Shown: one piece after another, positions 1 through 13,974 of the stretch
Layout of the letters: every line of letters begins with the position of its first letter
Position numbering within the stretch: the stretch's first letter is position 1
NCBI GenBank assembly: GCA_944470555.2
Contig: OX104128.1
Coordinates: 40,593,920-40,657,919, forward strand
Direction of reading: 5' to 3'
Length of the DNA stretch: 64,000 nucleotides
Source of the DNA: Heterobilharzia americana
Lineage: Eukaryota > Platyhelminthes > Trematoda > Strigeidida > Schistosomatidae
Translations under genes and position numbers: made by a program
The notes under the pieces: model-generated
What the model saw: the letters and a program-made list of their open reading frames with translations, nothing else
Told to the model about the DNA's origin: nothing
The model's database searches: none

Positions 1-3000
1 AAAAAAAACTAACAACCGGGTGTTTCATACAAACCAACTGGTTACCAGATATCAAATGGTTTTGTAATCAAAATTCGTCGGTTGACTATGCAGTATAAAC
101 TTATAGCTAAGTGACAAGACGCTAAACTATATCGTTTAGATGTTAAGTGTTTACAGTTGGCCATCAGGAAACCCATGAATTTTCTTGCATGCTAGCACTT
201 GTCAGCAAGACACTTCTACAGTAGTTTTAAAAGATTCAACACTTAAAGAGCATTAATGAAGCCAGAGTCTTCACCACTCAGCTATTTTAGTCATAGTTGA
301 TCCATGCACGTTATGTATAAGTATTGTTTTCTGGATACTAACCGGTGTAGAAGTCAACTAATAGGTGTTGACTAAAGTCTGTATGTCAGCATTAATTGAT
401 ATGAATTTCAAATCATAATTTATAAAGGAAGTCATCCTTTACAGAAGTATTATAACAACCAGCTGTTGATACGTTTCCGTCTAGCCTGTAGGTAGGTACA
501 TTGTTGCAAGGGGGGTGTAGAGCCTTGTGAGTTGGGTGGTGACCACGAGAATCTGGAAGGGAAAAGAGAAGGAGAAAAAAGGTGAGCCGACGACTCAGTA
601 AGTACACAGGATATACTCATATTGAATAATAAAAGATAACTGACAAATGGTAGGGCACTGACAACGATGAGGTGAGGCAGTCTAGAAATCGAAACTTGGA
701 GGTGAATGAGTAAGACTTTGAATGTATTACAGTATCACCCTTATTATTTCTAAAGAACTTCCATCAACTGGTAACTATGGTATGAACTGTATTTGGTATC
801 AATCGACAATATAAAATATTTATAAAGAATAATAACTTTGAATATTCAAAACAAGTTTCTCAAAATATAGCACCATAGCACCACTTGACGTATGAAAACA
901 CTTAACGCTTGCTGTATGAGACATTGAGAATAAAATAACTTTCTGTAGTTTATTAGTGAAGATTCGACCTTATATTTTCAAAATGATGATGGAAAAAAGC
1001 TTTTCACTCAATGTTCCAGCACCTAAAAATCAATCAACGTTGAGTCCTGAAGTAATTGATAATCATAATCATAATCACACTTCGGTTATTGCGATAATAT
1101 TAATATTAAAGCGCATTGGCTGCTAGAATATTTTGCCTGTTCAGGGGTCGAATCGGTTATAGGAAAGTTTGCGGAAATTAAGTTACTGTCGGTCGTCTAA
1201 GTTCAAGTGTGCCTTTTGCTGATTCCAGCTGACTAGATAATACACGTCAATAGAACTCTCTATTTTTTTCTAGGTATGTTTCTACGTTCCTTGGCCATTA
1301 AATACTAATAATAATGATGAATTTAGTCAAGACGACGTTTTCAGGTGAGTGTCGAGTTAACTTTACTCCTGAAACAGTATTTCCAAAACATAACAATAAC
1401 AAGGAAATAATGCTGATAATATCCAAAATGTAAACAAGAATACGTGAATGAAGACAAGAATGAAATTAGTACTTACTTACTGTTGCAAGGTTGGTCACAA
1501 GGTTTTCTTTCAACATACCTTTTCTCAATAAGATGTGCGTTAAGTAAAGGGAGATACTTGCATTTAGCTGAACGAAAGTAAATTCTTGTAACGTTGCTCC
1601 TGAAACTTTGAGGAGTATTGATAAACCGAAAGCTGTAAAGGAATCGGACGATCATTTACTTGTCAGCACAAACTTAGGTGTTTTCAGTGGTAGTGCCGAT
1701 CAATATAATTAAAATGCAAACAACCAATCATGTGAACAGATTCCCGAGACTTACGTAACATAAAAAAATTTCTTCTCCAACTGCCGTAAAAGAATAAGTA
1801 GAAACAATTTAAAAAATATATAAAATGAAACAATTACTAAGTTGAGAAAAGTGGCTAAGTTATGACAGGGAGTTTCTCTTGCCTTCTGTAGTATTTTGAA
1901 AAAAATGGTTCTTTGAAAAACCATCAAGCCGTGAGATGACCAATGAAGGGATGCAGAAAACAGATAAAAAAGATAGAACAAATCAAAGCTAATGATCGTA
2001 AACTTATTTTCTAAACTAGTACTATCAGTGTTGATAAATTCGTGGGGATGAAGCAGTTCCTACAAGTATTTTACAAGTTTGGTACTGAAATTAACAGCCT
2101 GATATTAAGAAGAGTTAACAACAAGACCATTTAAGAAACAATCCTGGTCTACTTTGAGTAATAAATCACTCATTTAGGAACAATCTAGTCAAGCATAGAA
2201 ACTGCTAAGGTATAGATAGGCTTACTTAACATCAATAGCTTCAGTGGAATAGGACGTCATACAAAACATAACCTGACAGGAAGTTAGGAATTTCATTGAA
2301 AATTTTTTAATAAAATATAGAAAACAAGGGAGTAATAGTAATATGAATCCTGATGGCAACAAAAGCAGAAAAGAGTTCAAGGCTTCTACTGTGCCACCAT
2401 TCATACATAAAATTACCAACAAGGCTGGATTTCAGTTGGTATTCGTATCTACAAATTCACTTAAATATAAGTTTTTAGGTTAATGAACTAATTAACCAAG
2501 TGCAGCAATATTATTCGATCTATCAAATACTAGGCAGTGACTGTGAGATCAAATGGGCTCTAAAGTCTTCTGAACATGGAAATCCAAACAAATATGGAAT
2601 GATAGACCGTATTAGGATCAATAATTTAGAAAGGCCTCGCCTTTGAAATGCATGCAGTAGAGCAGGATAGAAAATTTATGATTGAATCTAAAACAGACGA
2701 AGAGAGAGTGTGATTACTGAATAAACACCTAATGCTTTAGATATCATCAAGTAAGTAATATTGTATCACTGTTTACTATTCTCTAAATGCATGCTTCTAC
2801 CTCAGCCCTTAAGTCTTAGACATACTAGCTTACTAGTTTCTTTCATAAAAATTAGAATATTTTCAGTTTATGCCTAATGGCCTAGTCTATGTTATTACTA
2901 GTCAATTGTAACAGGATGTTCTGATGACGAATTTGAAATCAGATGTGTAATCTAAAGAAGTTGATTCAAAATACCTGGTGGCGTTAAATGAACTGAAAAT

Positions 3001-3055
3001 AATAGTATGACACAGAAAAATGGTAGTACTCATAGTACTATTTTTAGTTGGTTAG
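1..3055. other. AT-rich, no recognisable feature
   Basis: Short chance frames only, none with a recognisable domain or supporting splice signals. Confidence 0.5.
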
Positions 3056-3059
3056 CTGA

Positions 3060-3490
3060 ATTCGCAGAAAGCCTTGCTTTACCAACGTTTTGAACTTATT
3101 GAAAGTCGTCAGCAAGTCGTATATACAACTTCGAGAGTAGTGATTTCTTCTTTGAGATTTGAACCTGTCACTCAGTGTTGCAGTCACTGAAATTACCACT
3201 GAGACACTTGGGCCACGAAGCACCTTTCTCAGGATTAAATTGCGTACACTGATTGACTACTGCGAATCGGTTGCTCCGCAGATGCCATCCAGTGTATCTA
3301 ATCCAGTCTTGTAGGAGGTATTTCATATGTCGAATAACTTAGTCGTAGTGTCACTGGGTGCAATATAGAGCGACGCAGATTCGAGTCTTAATGCTGGTCC
3401 TATGGAGACTGCAAGTAGGCTTTGCCGATAAGTATCAGCAAGCGTAAAACTTAGGTAGACCAGGGCAAGACTTCTTGGTAGTCACCTCTG
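3060..3490 (+). repeat. SINE-like dispersed element with inverted ends, copy 1
   Basis: Aligns by eye to 39299-39785. Shared blocks are AAGCCTTGC..TACC.ACGTTT near the left end; TTGCAGTCA...CCACTGAGA.A and GGCCACGA-like; AGT..ATCTAATC; GAATAACTTAGT; and a TCGAGTC-like B box. The right end has GCGTAAAACTTAGGTAGACCAGGGCAAG. The ends are imperfect inverted copies of each other. It is more decayed than copy 2. Confidence 0.65.
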
Positions 3491-4445
3491 AACAACTTAC
3501 AACCGTCAAAGTGTACAACTATAGTAAGTCTTATACTTGATGGCAACAATGCAGAAATTATCCATAACATTAGCTCGGCATTCAGGTCTAGACAAAATGG
3601 AATTAGTTGCTCTCAAGTAGACAATTAACGTAATACTGGATTGATAGTCTGATAATTTCAAAAATACTTCCAACACAAGTTCAACCACAAGTGAAATTAG
3701 TTTCTTTGAAGTTTCCAGGAAATATGAGCAGTGATTACATATCAAACTCTTATACTTGATCGAGAAGATAATTGTCTCAGATTTGATCCAATTCCGATTT
3801 ATTTTTGCAGTTGGTATAATGCTTTTGAAGGATGATGGATAAAAGTATTTATAAGAACACATAAATATCCTCACAATTTGTGGATATACATTTAAGCAAA
3901 CTATCAGGAACTGTGCTTTTGAGATGGATTCAAAGACATGAAAAATTTTGGAATATGATTTTTATAAAACCTAAGGTAACAATCAACCATCTATTCGAAA
4001 ACACTAGATAAGACAGAATCAGACCGCTCATATATTAAATGAAGGGAGTGAAACAGAGAAACTAGCAAGAGCCTAAATGTTAGACGTAAGGGTATACTTG
4101 CTGACTTTGAACTTAATTAAACATGTAATAGGTATAGTACAAAGAATTTCGGCAAAAAGTAAGGAGAAGTTTAGTGAAAGCTAAAGGTGATTGAGAACCA
4201 GGTGATTATCAAGCCAGATGAAGGGTTAGCAATACATTTTAGAGACAGAATGGACTACATAGTAAAAATAAACCGCTTAGTAATGAGAGTGAATTTCAGA
4301 AATTAGTCACTTCTGCCGGTATCATAGAGAAGATAGAGAGACAACTGACCAAACCAATAATAAAGATGAAACAACAGGGTTTTGTTGTAGAAAAACATCT
4401 TTGAAATGCTTAACGCACAGGAACTGTTACGCCTATACATAATGA

Positions 4446-5825
4446 TTGGCCAAAACTGTACATAACCAGACTTTATTTCTGACTTTTTCCAGATACGTTA
4501 AATTTGCAACCGCAAAATGGTCAGTAAAACTTTTGAAACCTCCCCACATAGAAGTTGGAGAACACAGCCTAATGAATATGTTTGAATTTGTTGAGAAGAT
4601 TAGGAGTTTGAAAGTAGGTAATAAGTTATCATATTGTGCGACATTGAATCCCTTTTTACGAACGTTCCTTAAGTGGAAAGAGTAGACTTTATTAGGAATG
4701 AACCAACTTAACGTGTTATTTAAATAAGCTTCCCTGTCGCCGCTTTCAAAGAAATGTTCCTTGAATGTATAATGAATGCATATTTCCTGGTTAAAGATGA
4801 GTTCTACAGGCAGTTTGACTGTATGACCATGCGGTCATCCACTGACCCAATCGTAGCAGATGTTTTTAGAAAAATTGAAAAATGGTCTTATGAAAGGAAC
4901 CACTAACCGGTTGGAATTATATCCTCGTTACTTGGATGACAATGTTGAAATTCTCAAAAATGAGCCTGATTTAAATAAGAAGGCTGCTCTTAAGCAGTGT
5001 TTATCCGACAACCAAATTCACAATATCCCACTTTTAGATATTTTACTGGTAAGAAGGTTAGAAAGAGCCCTTAAAAGAAGTATATATAGGGAAACAAAAG
5101 CATTAGGTTACTATACACATTTTTTAGTCCCGTACCCGTCTTATACAAGCGAAATCTGGTGACATGTTTAGCCTGTCGTGAAACAGCTGTTTGTTCTGAT
5201 GATGCTACAGAGGAACAGGTCGCCACTCTCTGTGACCTGATTATTAGGAATAAAAATCGAAGCAAGTTGGCAATTAAGTATGTGAAGGTTGCGAAGACTT
5301 TATTGAGAATGTTAACAGTTTCTGAGAAACTAATTTTCTTCAAGCTGGAATTCATGGCTGAAATTGTTGGGGGATGATCACTCAATACATCAGGGGAGTT
5401 CTGCAAAAAACATTTTTAATGTCCCTTCTCCTATAACCATTTGATTCTAGGTATAAGAAACAAAGACAGACTGCATGATTCTGACAATCCTAGGTGCATT
5501 TGCCACTGCAGTTGCTTCTTTGCAACTAGTTATGTAGGGTGAACGATGAGGTAGGTCAGTCGTTGAATTTCCTAATACCACCTATCATGGCTAGCTAAGT
5601 GACAGATTGAAACAATAAAGAACTTTATCCCTACACATCTATTTGGCAGCTGATATCAAGCGGATACTAGGAAAGGATTTGAAGTCATTCCAGGCACACC
5701 AATTATTTTAACACATAACTTTTGCATGTGTATACTTCAAACAGCATAAGGGATTGGAATCTATCTTTACAAACCTTACCTTTGTATCCAACCACTTATT
5801 TTACCCTCTATATTAGTATGATTTA
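4446..5825 (+). mobile_element. Decayed Penelope-like element, reverse transcriptase plus GIY-YIG endonuclease
   Basis: Penelope-like elements encode one protein with a telomerase-related reverse transcriptase and a C-terminal GIY-YIG nuclease. Read across several frameshifts and stops, the order fits. At 4446-4685 is the RT N-terminal part (FATAKW, LLKP, FEFVEKIRSL). At about 4790-4860, YRQFD...DPIVADVF resembles RT motif B. At 4860-5162 comes RLELYPRYLDD, with the catalytic YxDD as YLDD, then IPLLDILLVRR. At 5159-5377 CSDDATEEQV matches the thumb/linker region. Near 5500-5600, SYVG..TMR...HLSWLAK is the YVG half of the nuclease. Near 5750-5815, KPYLCIQ..ILP matches the usual C-terminal end. 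It is clearly inactive. The 5' part of the ORF is missing, and I found no target-site duplication. Confidence 0.85.
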
Positions 5826-6349
5826 ACTTCTAGTACTACAGTTTTCCCCTCTGTCGTCTCTTTTTCAATGGTATTTCCTTTGCTTTCTGATTTTCACATG
5901 ATTAATTACTCGTTGTTTAACGAGTGACAACTAGAAAAACTACCTATCAACTTTACTAGTGATTATGCAATTTACCAGAGAATTATCTTTTTCACATTAT
6001 TATATTTACAATTTCTATTTCCGTATAAATGAACTCTTGATCACTGGCGTCTCGATTTATCAACTTTATTATTTTTATGACTTACTTAAGACCTAGAATT
6101 ATTGTCAGTCAAATTTTAATACTTGGTTGGTATTTGATATCAATCATACAACAAGATATTAGTATGGAGCTAAATGTATAAATTGTTAGTTTAACTGTCT
6201 GAGACAGTCGTGGTTAAACAGACTCGTGACATTGATACTGGCTAATGACTGAATAAGATTAACAGATAGTATTGCATAACGAATGAACATGCAAGTCGGG
6301 AAAGATCCCTGAGGATTGAAGTGAAACTAAGATCTCGTCAGTAGTTGAG

Positions 6350-6460
6350 TCTGTAAGCTCAGTTAGTAAAGCACCATTCCGGTAACCTATAGGTTAATGA
6401 ATCGAATCCTAGGGTGACCCAGATATACCTTTCACCTTCAATCATCGCCTCTTGTCAGAC
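6350..6460 (+). repeat. tRNA-derived SINE fragment
   Basis: A degraded tRNA-like head (TAAGCTCAGTTAGTAAAGCACC, quoted in part: GCTCAGTTAGTAAAGCACC; then GGTAACC and ATCGAATCCTAG) followed by CCTTTCACCTTCAATCATCGCCT. The same tail follows the tRNA-like unit at 12738, showing both belong to one dispersed family rather than being single tRNA genes. Confidence 0.65.
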
Positions 6461-9400
6461 ATCTAAATGGGAATATTCAATATACTGGATAGGATGGTTA
6501 ACAGATAGTTTTTAAATGGATTTCAAATATCACAAGACTTCGTATGTGACCAACATTTCAGGTTTTGCAACATACTTAAATGTTGCGTCTTGGATTATAT
6601 TAGAGAGTTTAAGCTTCTAGCACCACAGTTGAATGATGTTATAACCATTTATTTTCTTGAGTTTTGAAGGAAACGTTTTGTTAAATCTCATGAAGACTAT
6701 TTCGTTTGGGCAGCAGGTATCAAGAAGGAACCTAAGATAGCAGCTAAAGTATTTGGTAGTTTCATCCAACATTTCTATGACAAATATATACCATTCATTA
6801 CCTTGTGCCATACTTCTAAGACTCAGTATGTTATTCTGTGGATGACATCTGTGATAACTTTCCCTAGGAATAGATTGAAACTGATCTTTCGTATTATTTC
6901 ATGAACACCTTGTGTATAACATAACAAAGTGGTCACTTTCTCAATGGAGTTCTTTTGTGACCACCATTTATGCCAGTGTCACTTATGAATGATGAATTTA
7001 AAGTGTTATCCGAACTAGCTAGTAGTTTGCCACCACCCACATAAGCGAGCCATATAGGGAAGCTACAGCCACAATACAGATATAGACTACTGGTGAAGAA
7101 TCGTCATGAATGAAAGCCACGAATTCGATTAATTCATAAAGAGCAATGAACTGATTGTAGAAGTGTAAATCTAGTTTTATTTACTCATATGCTTAGAAAG
7201 ATATTGAAACTAACTACACCATCATCACATTTCATGGGAAGACGTTTATCCAGTCGAAACAGTATCAAACCGTTTCAGAAGACTAGATTACCAACATGTA
7301 GATTATGAAGTCAAGTTTTACCCAGTGTTAGCACATGCAAATTGTGACAGACTTCAAAGGGTAGAAGTGACTCATCTTCTTTTCAACTAACACTTGCAGA
7401 CCGCGTAATTTGAAGCATTTGATGTACAGTCGTGGGCTTCAAAGTTGGTTTTTATCTGCAATGGTGCTTTCCCAGAGTATTATGTTGACATACAAAGCAA
7501 CAAACTGAAGATATTTTAAAAGTAGTATATACAGCACGAAGATACATTTGAACGATAAGACCGGAGTCAGAAGATGCAATTCGATGCAACAAAACAGAAA
7601 AGAAGTGTTTGGTAGTTTCAGGATTTATGTAGGCCGAAAACCCTCAATCAAAATCTTTATATGAAGGTAAGTATATGGTTATAAGACCATTTTTCTGCTT
7701 TATAAAAGTACTTTGATGAAACTATACTGCTAAACACACATAGACAAGACTGAATAAAATTTTCCACTTACTTTTTGTCAGTGCACTCTCAGTCATTTGT
7801 AAACCGCATACACTTACGTAGACATTCTCTTGTAGTCTCTTAACCTTCATAGTTCTAGCCCATGCAGAGCAGGTTACACTTATACCCTTAATGTTTCTCA
7901 AATGTCTCTCTATATGCTATGGTTAGTTTTTTTCTGGTTAGTATTCACCTTTGTCCTCCTCCACTGTTGTGACCGAATTTACAGGAAACACTTCATAAGG
8001 AAGTTGGATAGCATTGAAGGTGACTTCTAAGCTGAAGTTAAAAGTTTTTGCAAACAAAATCCAAGTAAAGACAAAACCAATAGAATAGTATACAGTACAA
8101 GCAGCAGATATCTATCACCATATCAGACACCAAAAGAAAATCCACATGAGGATAATAATAATCACTTAACATTTAAGGATGCATACATAAAAGACGCTTT
8201 AACATCTGCTAGTGCATAAATCGGCAAGCATGAATAAAAGAGAAGTATCTTAATTGAAAACTGTAGAGTAATTGTGTTATAATTTGAAGTCCTAAGTGCT
8301 GGATGAATTCAAACGTTCTTTTTGCCGAGTGGTGGCCAGGCAAGGAGACTCATCATAACAGTGAGCTTCGATTGATGTTAATTGATTGACTTAGCCCTAA
8401 GAGGAGTTATTTTTGCCCCAGATAGGCCAATGATAGCATCCTTGACTGCAAAGTTGAGTGACAAAGGTTTGAATTTCTGATGAGATATTGGTTCCTTTTG
8501 CGTTTCACGTTCATCTGGCTGATGGCCACTGACAAGAGAGAAACCTAGATCAACCAGTTGCCTTCAACCAACTTCGATTCATTTTTTCCGATCAAGCCTA
8601 CTGATAAAAGAGTCTTTCTTTTGGAAGATGAGAAGTATGAACACCATGAGAGATGTTGAAAAGGAGTCATCAAATAAACTGATAAAGTGATCAGTTCATT
8701 TGCCTATAAAAATGTTTGAAACCAGTATCCTGCAGTCACTTGTAGATACTTGAAGTTGTTCATATGAATATTTTCTAATTTTGGGTTTGATGCATATCAT
8801 TTTCGATTTATATTACCCTTTTTTGTTTATTGATGAAATATCTAAAAGATCACCTAGAGAAATGGACAAAAACAAATATAAGTTTGATACGTACTGACCT
8901 GGTGACAACTAATCTGAATAAATGATGACTTTCGCTAAGTTTGAAGGCTCTGAATTGACAAAACTGTTAGAGTATTGTGCAGAAAGTGTTCATATCTCTG
9001 AATGACTTCACCAGTATACATTAAAGAATCAGCAGATTTTATCACAACTGATTATAGACAACAGACTGGAATAATCTATTGTGTTGATTAGGTGACTTCA
9101 TAGTATCATCAAAAATTTCTTCATATCAATTTTGAAGAAGAGGTAAATCACAGTGTTGGCAATGTTGAATGGAAAAGGTCTTTAAGTAGTAGATAAACCT
9201 TTCAGACATAAGTCTTAACAATAATATCAAGTTTGGCAATCTAGTCATAACGACGGAATCAAGTGTCAAATGTAACCTAAATATCTAAGTGGTGACTGAA
9301 TTCTATGACATTGTTTGCAATACTATGAAATGATGGTAAAATGGTCTGGAGAGGGATAATCGGTAATCAGAGTGAAACATCTTCTGACCTAGTGGGTATT

Positions 9401-11128
9401 TTTGTTGGTATCAGCTTTGGGCCTAGTGAGGGTCCAACATACAGTACCATTCAAGTCGCTAAATGATATGTTCACTATATCATATAGGGTTAGAGAATAC
9501 CGTGGGATGCATGGTGAACCAACTTCTAACGAATTATTCTCAACAGCATCTAATTAATGAAAAATTGAGTAATGTAGTAACTGGATCTAAGCAATTGAGA
9601 ACCAAATATTTGTATATCTTGATAGTTTGTGTGAATGAAATGAATAATAACAGGGAAGGAAATAAATATGGTCGACTATCTCAATAGAATAAGCTGTTAT
9701 GAGACCCCGAATTGAAATTTAGATGTTAAGACTGCGCTCCGTAGTTGTATTAGTACTAGCCAAAATAAATCTCTTTGAGAAAAGCAAAGAAATAATAAGA
9801 TTTGTGTGTAAACTGAGGTATAATTTGAGCTGAATTCGTTATTATTGACAAACCAATCGTCATCTTCAATCAAACCCAAAGGAATTGAGTGAGTTTCATC
9901 CGCTTTCGGCATTTTTACAGTATTACTCAGGCTAGCTGAAAGCCAACTGGTTGTCAGATACTGTCTTCTCTCCATAAGTTAGTTTTTAATATCTAAAACA
10001 ATGCTTAACTGGCTGTCATCAGTCATTTATTTGAGTTCCTCGATCTTAATACATTTAACCTTCATAAATATTAACTCTTTGCTAAATGAATTTCTTCAGT
10101 TTGAACTGATTAAGTAACGGTGAGTTTAAGATTTTAACTTGAAACAGTTTGCTGGCTTTTTGTACTTTTGACTGAAGTATTAAATGTGTTCCTTACTGAT
10201 TCATACAGTGTATCCAGTTCCACATGGATGTAAATTCCCATGTCTATTTAGAGATCTGCCTCCAAGAAGACTGTTTTTGCCTTGAAGTTATAATGAACCA
10301 AGATTACAGAATTTCTTCAGGCAGACTTATACTAACTGCAGACCGAAGGTTGAAATCAAAGTACCATACATCGTAATCAAACTAGTTTACGCTGCTGGTG
10401 GATATGTTATACTCCTGAGCAGTTTAAGCCTTTGCATAGCTATTTCCTTTGTCAACCTTTTCAGTTTCCTTTAGATGATGCAACAATCTGTGAAGTGACC
10501 ACCTTTTTTATATTGTAATTCACTGAGCAGGAGTCCAGTAACCAAGTGACTCTGGTGTTATAAACTCCAATAAATTTGTGTAGTAAGCTGTTACTTGTAG
10601 AGTTCGATAATTAGATATGAGAGGAGCACAGCTGATCAGAAATTATATCGATGTTGGTCAATTTGTCTTCAGAAATGAAGAAAAACTGGAAGAAAAAAAC
10701 GAGAAGTCTGTCCGAATGCCTGAATTGCAATGTTGTCATAGCAGTAGGATCGTACTCTATGATTAGGATGTCTTGACAACTTGAAGTATCGTTGGATAGT
10801 TTATTGTTAGACAGCACTTGTCACCTACCAGCATCATTTTAAGTCAGTCAAATCAGATCGCAGTTATTTAATCTCTTAAAAAACAAATACTACTGTAAGT
10901 TATTCAACAGTAAACAATACTGTATTCAAGTAGGCTGTTTTTTCTAAAAACAATCCTGAATAATAGTTTCTCGCTCAATGATTTTTTTATTACTGATGAA
11001 ATTTTAACTACGAACAATCATAAATATCAAATTTTCAAAGTTCACACTTGATATGCAGTCAGATGGAAGTACTTTACTAAAATATAGACCAGACCATTGA
11101 GAAAAATAAATGTTACTCAAATATCTCT

Positions 11129-11175
11129 AATAGTAATAATAATGATAGTAATAATACTACTACTAATAATAATAT
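11129..11175. repeat. AAT/ACT-type microsatellite
   Basis: Imperfect TAATAG/TAATAA/TACTAC units. No retroelement 3' end precedes it on either strand that I can see. Confidence 0.7.
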
Positions 11176-12737
11176 AGGTTAAAGCATTGAACATTGTCCA
11201 AAGCAAATTATGGCAATAAAAATTCACTTTAATTCTTTCGGTCTTGTCTTCATAGGTGTCGCTGAACAGTAGTAGGTGTGTGTGTATATGTATGCATATA
11301 TGCAAGTGCACGAATTAATTTTCCCCAATAATAACACGAATTCATTTACTAATCTGGTTTTATTTTCAATGTTTTAGTTTCCTTAAAATTATTTTCATTT
11401 CGCATGAATAAACAAATTAAATTTTAGAGGAAGTTGTGGAGATTTGGAAATATTTCAAATTGTTATTCATCGTAGACTGACATCAGAAAAATACATGCCT
11501 ATATCAACATTTCAGTTTATTCAATATTCAATAGGCCCTCTTTCATTCAGGTTATTTTCTCATGAAGGTGACTTGCTTCAGGGATGGTATTCGGTAACAC
11601 CTTTCACTATCAACCGGTCAATTAATGTTAAAGGCGTGTAGATTTTGGTGGATGGGTCTTATGTTTCATTATTTTAGTCTCTTTCCTAAGGATTCTAACC
11701 ATTAGGATACGACTGTACTTACCGAGTATCTATTCTGTATAAACTATCTGGGATAGCTTCGGCTCGATAGACTAGTCCTAATAGAATCGGTTAAAAATTT
11801 CGGTTTCAATAAGATTCGGAATGGTTACTTCCACTTTTGCATTTAAACATTCGAACGACTCTGCTACAAGACCAAACTCCTGACTTGCTATCAAATCTGA
11901 TCACCACTCAGTCAATAGATCAATCATTTGGAAAACAGTAGAGCAACCAACTTGTGGACTAATAGAATTCCGTCCTTCGAGATGGCCTAATTTCAAAACG
12001 TTATGCACAAAAATGAAATATCCACCGGTACAAAACCAGCGGAAGTGGTAATAATGATAAGATGTATGATAAGTGAACTGGCTTTAGCAACGGTAAGAGA
12101 AAGTGATGAAGGATGAATACTACTCAGCTTGTTCTAGTTGAAGCTGAGTTGTACTCACATGACATGAATGGGATATGGAAAATAAAAGTAAGCCCCTCAT
12201 TTATTGTTTTCTACGCATACTGCATTTTACCTTATTTTAAATTTCCAGGTGAGGAAAATGCAAAGAAATGAAAAAGAACTAAAATAACCTTCACGCTTAT
12301 TCTTACATAATAATTAGGATGAAGTCATGGACCAATTAATAACAACCAATATCAATTGCACGAACATTGATTCTTATCTGTCACAAGCCTTCTGGATAAC
12401 AATCGAAGGTTTGAAGTGATGGGTGTTGAGTTTACGTCCCAGAGGCAACATTATCAACCACTGGTATGTGGGTACAATCAGCTGACGAATCACAAAAAAA
12501 GGAGAAACATCCTTAAGTCCACTACTTGCTACTACCAAGCAAATTTTGTCTTATTTATTTATTCTTAGCATATGTACATCTAATCAATCCCTAAAATCCA
12601 TCAATTCATTTATATGATACCGTATCCGAAAGGCTGTCATCCATAAGAGACTTTGAGTAGTATCTGCTTATAGTAATTCCAGTAATTATGATTTGGCTAT
12701 CTAAAATGGCCGTAGTTTGGATGACTAGCATTTGTAC

Positions 12738-12840
12738 TGGGCTGTAGATCAGTTGGTAGAGCACCGGGCTGGTAACCCGATGGTCGCTGGTTCGAATCCA
12801 ACCGCAGTCCAGATTTTCATTTCACCTTCAATCATCACCT
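12738..12840 (+). repeat. tRNA-Thr(GGT)-like SINE head
   Basis: The acceptor TGGGCTG pairs with CAGTCCA (one G-T). D-loop AGTTGGTA, an anticodon loop CTGGTAA that would present GGT (Thr), and T-loop TTCGAAT are all present. There is one mismatch in the D stem, one at the edge of the anticodon stem, one in the T stem, and two extra bases before the 3' acceptor strand. The flank TTTCATTTCACCTTCAATCATCACC matches the fragment at 6350-6460, so a SINE is more likely than a functional tRNA. Confidence 0.6.
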
Positions 12841-13021
12841 AAATACAAATTCTAGTAATAACATTTATGATCACTACAACAGAAGTGTTCTAACAAGTGA
12901 AGTTTCAATAAAGCTAAAAAAGTTTACGTGGGGTTAACAGACTGTATAAAACTGAGAGAAATGTGTTATTTTGATAGACACAATTAACAAACACAATGCT
13001 GGGTAGTATGCATAAGTTTAT

Positions 13022-13543
13022 GGAGATCTGCTGCATTCAGCACAAAGAACAAGATCCGGATTTTTAACACCAATGTCAAGTAAGTGCTGCTATACGTTTC
13101 AGAAACTTGGCGTGTCACAAAAATCATTTCCAACAAACTACGGACATTCATGAGCAACTGCCTACACTGGCTCTGTACTGACACTGAAGATCAGACGGCC
13201 AGAAAGAACAAGCAACAAGGAACTCTGTGAACGAACCAACCAAGAACCTATCATACAACAAATACGCAGAAGAAAGTGAGGATGGATTGGATTGGGCATA
13301 CGTTGAGAAGGCCGGCTGGGGATATGACATGCCAGGCCCTCGAATGGAATTCCTAGGGGAGACGATGAGTTGGACATCCGAGGTGAGAGTGACATGGAGG
13401 AGATCATGTGAAGAATAAATGAAAGCTTGTAGGTAGTCATAGTGCCAGGTTTTGAAGACTGCAGAGAAGACAGTGGGATGGAAGCATGCTACTGAATCCT
13501 TATATTCCATTAGGAACCCAAGGGAAAAATAATACTAATAATA
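13022..13543 (+). mobile_element. RTE-clade non-LTR retrotransposon 3' fragment with TSD
   Basis: A 5'-truncated 3' end of an RTE-type element of the schistosome SR2-like kind. Broken frames match the C-terminal part after the RT: the NT/NV region, SETW, the NNCL/CLHWL region, then RKRWxWIG, WNPxG and WRRSCEE. It ends AGGAACCCAAGGG followed by AATAATACTAATAATA. Flanks are ATGCATAAGTTTAT (13008-13021) and ATGCGTAAGTTTAT (13544-13557), a 14-bp target-site duplication with one mismatch. The ORFs in both strands here are by-products of the element. Confidence 0.85.
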
Positions 13544-13974
13544 ATGCGTAAGTTTATTGCAATTAGTGTTTTTTAAAAACTCAAAAATGATATTTATTCA
13601 GAAGATGAAATGAAATAAGACCATCAGCTGTTTAAAATAATAACTAATGTGAAATAAGACTGAAAACAGAAAAGTTGAAAAAGTCAGATGAAATTGCTGC
13701 TTAGATAAATGCACAGACGGTGTATTTTTGTTTTGATACACAAAGACGACTCATGCCTGAGGGTGCATTTAAAACTTGAATTAAAGATAATGTTGCAACT
13801 TGTAAAAAGCTCAATTACCAATCAAAAATCTTTGTTTTTGAATAGTCTGAATAACTGAAACCAATCAAATACTGGGGTATCAAACTTCTATCAACCTTTG
13901 CTTCTCCTATGAAAATTGATATTGAGGCTTATTTATGGATACTAGCTGAAAAGAGGCTACACAAACAAAGGGTT

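Larger units (their letters stand above)
5830..12735. other. Mostly featureless intergenic or intronic DNA
   Basis: Apart from the tRNA-derived SINE fragment at 6350-6460 and the microsatellite at 11129-11175, I see no supported gene or repeat. Frames of 64-92 codons here have low-complexity or AT-driven composition. Confidence 0.5.

Noticed and set aside
12738..12811. Functional tRNA-Thr gene
   Set aside because: Stem mismatches, two extra bases before the acceptor strand, and a 3' flank shared with another copy point to a SINE.
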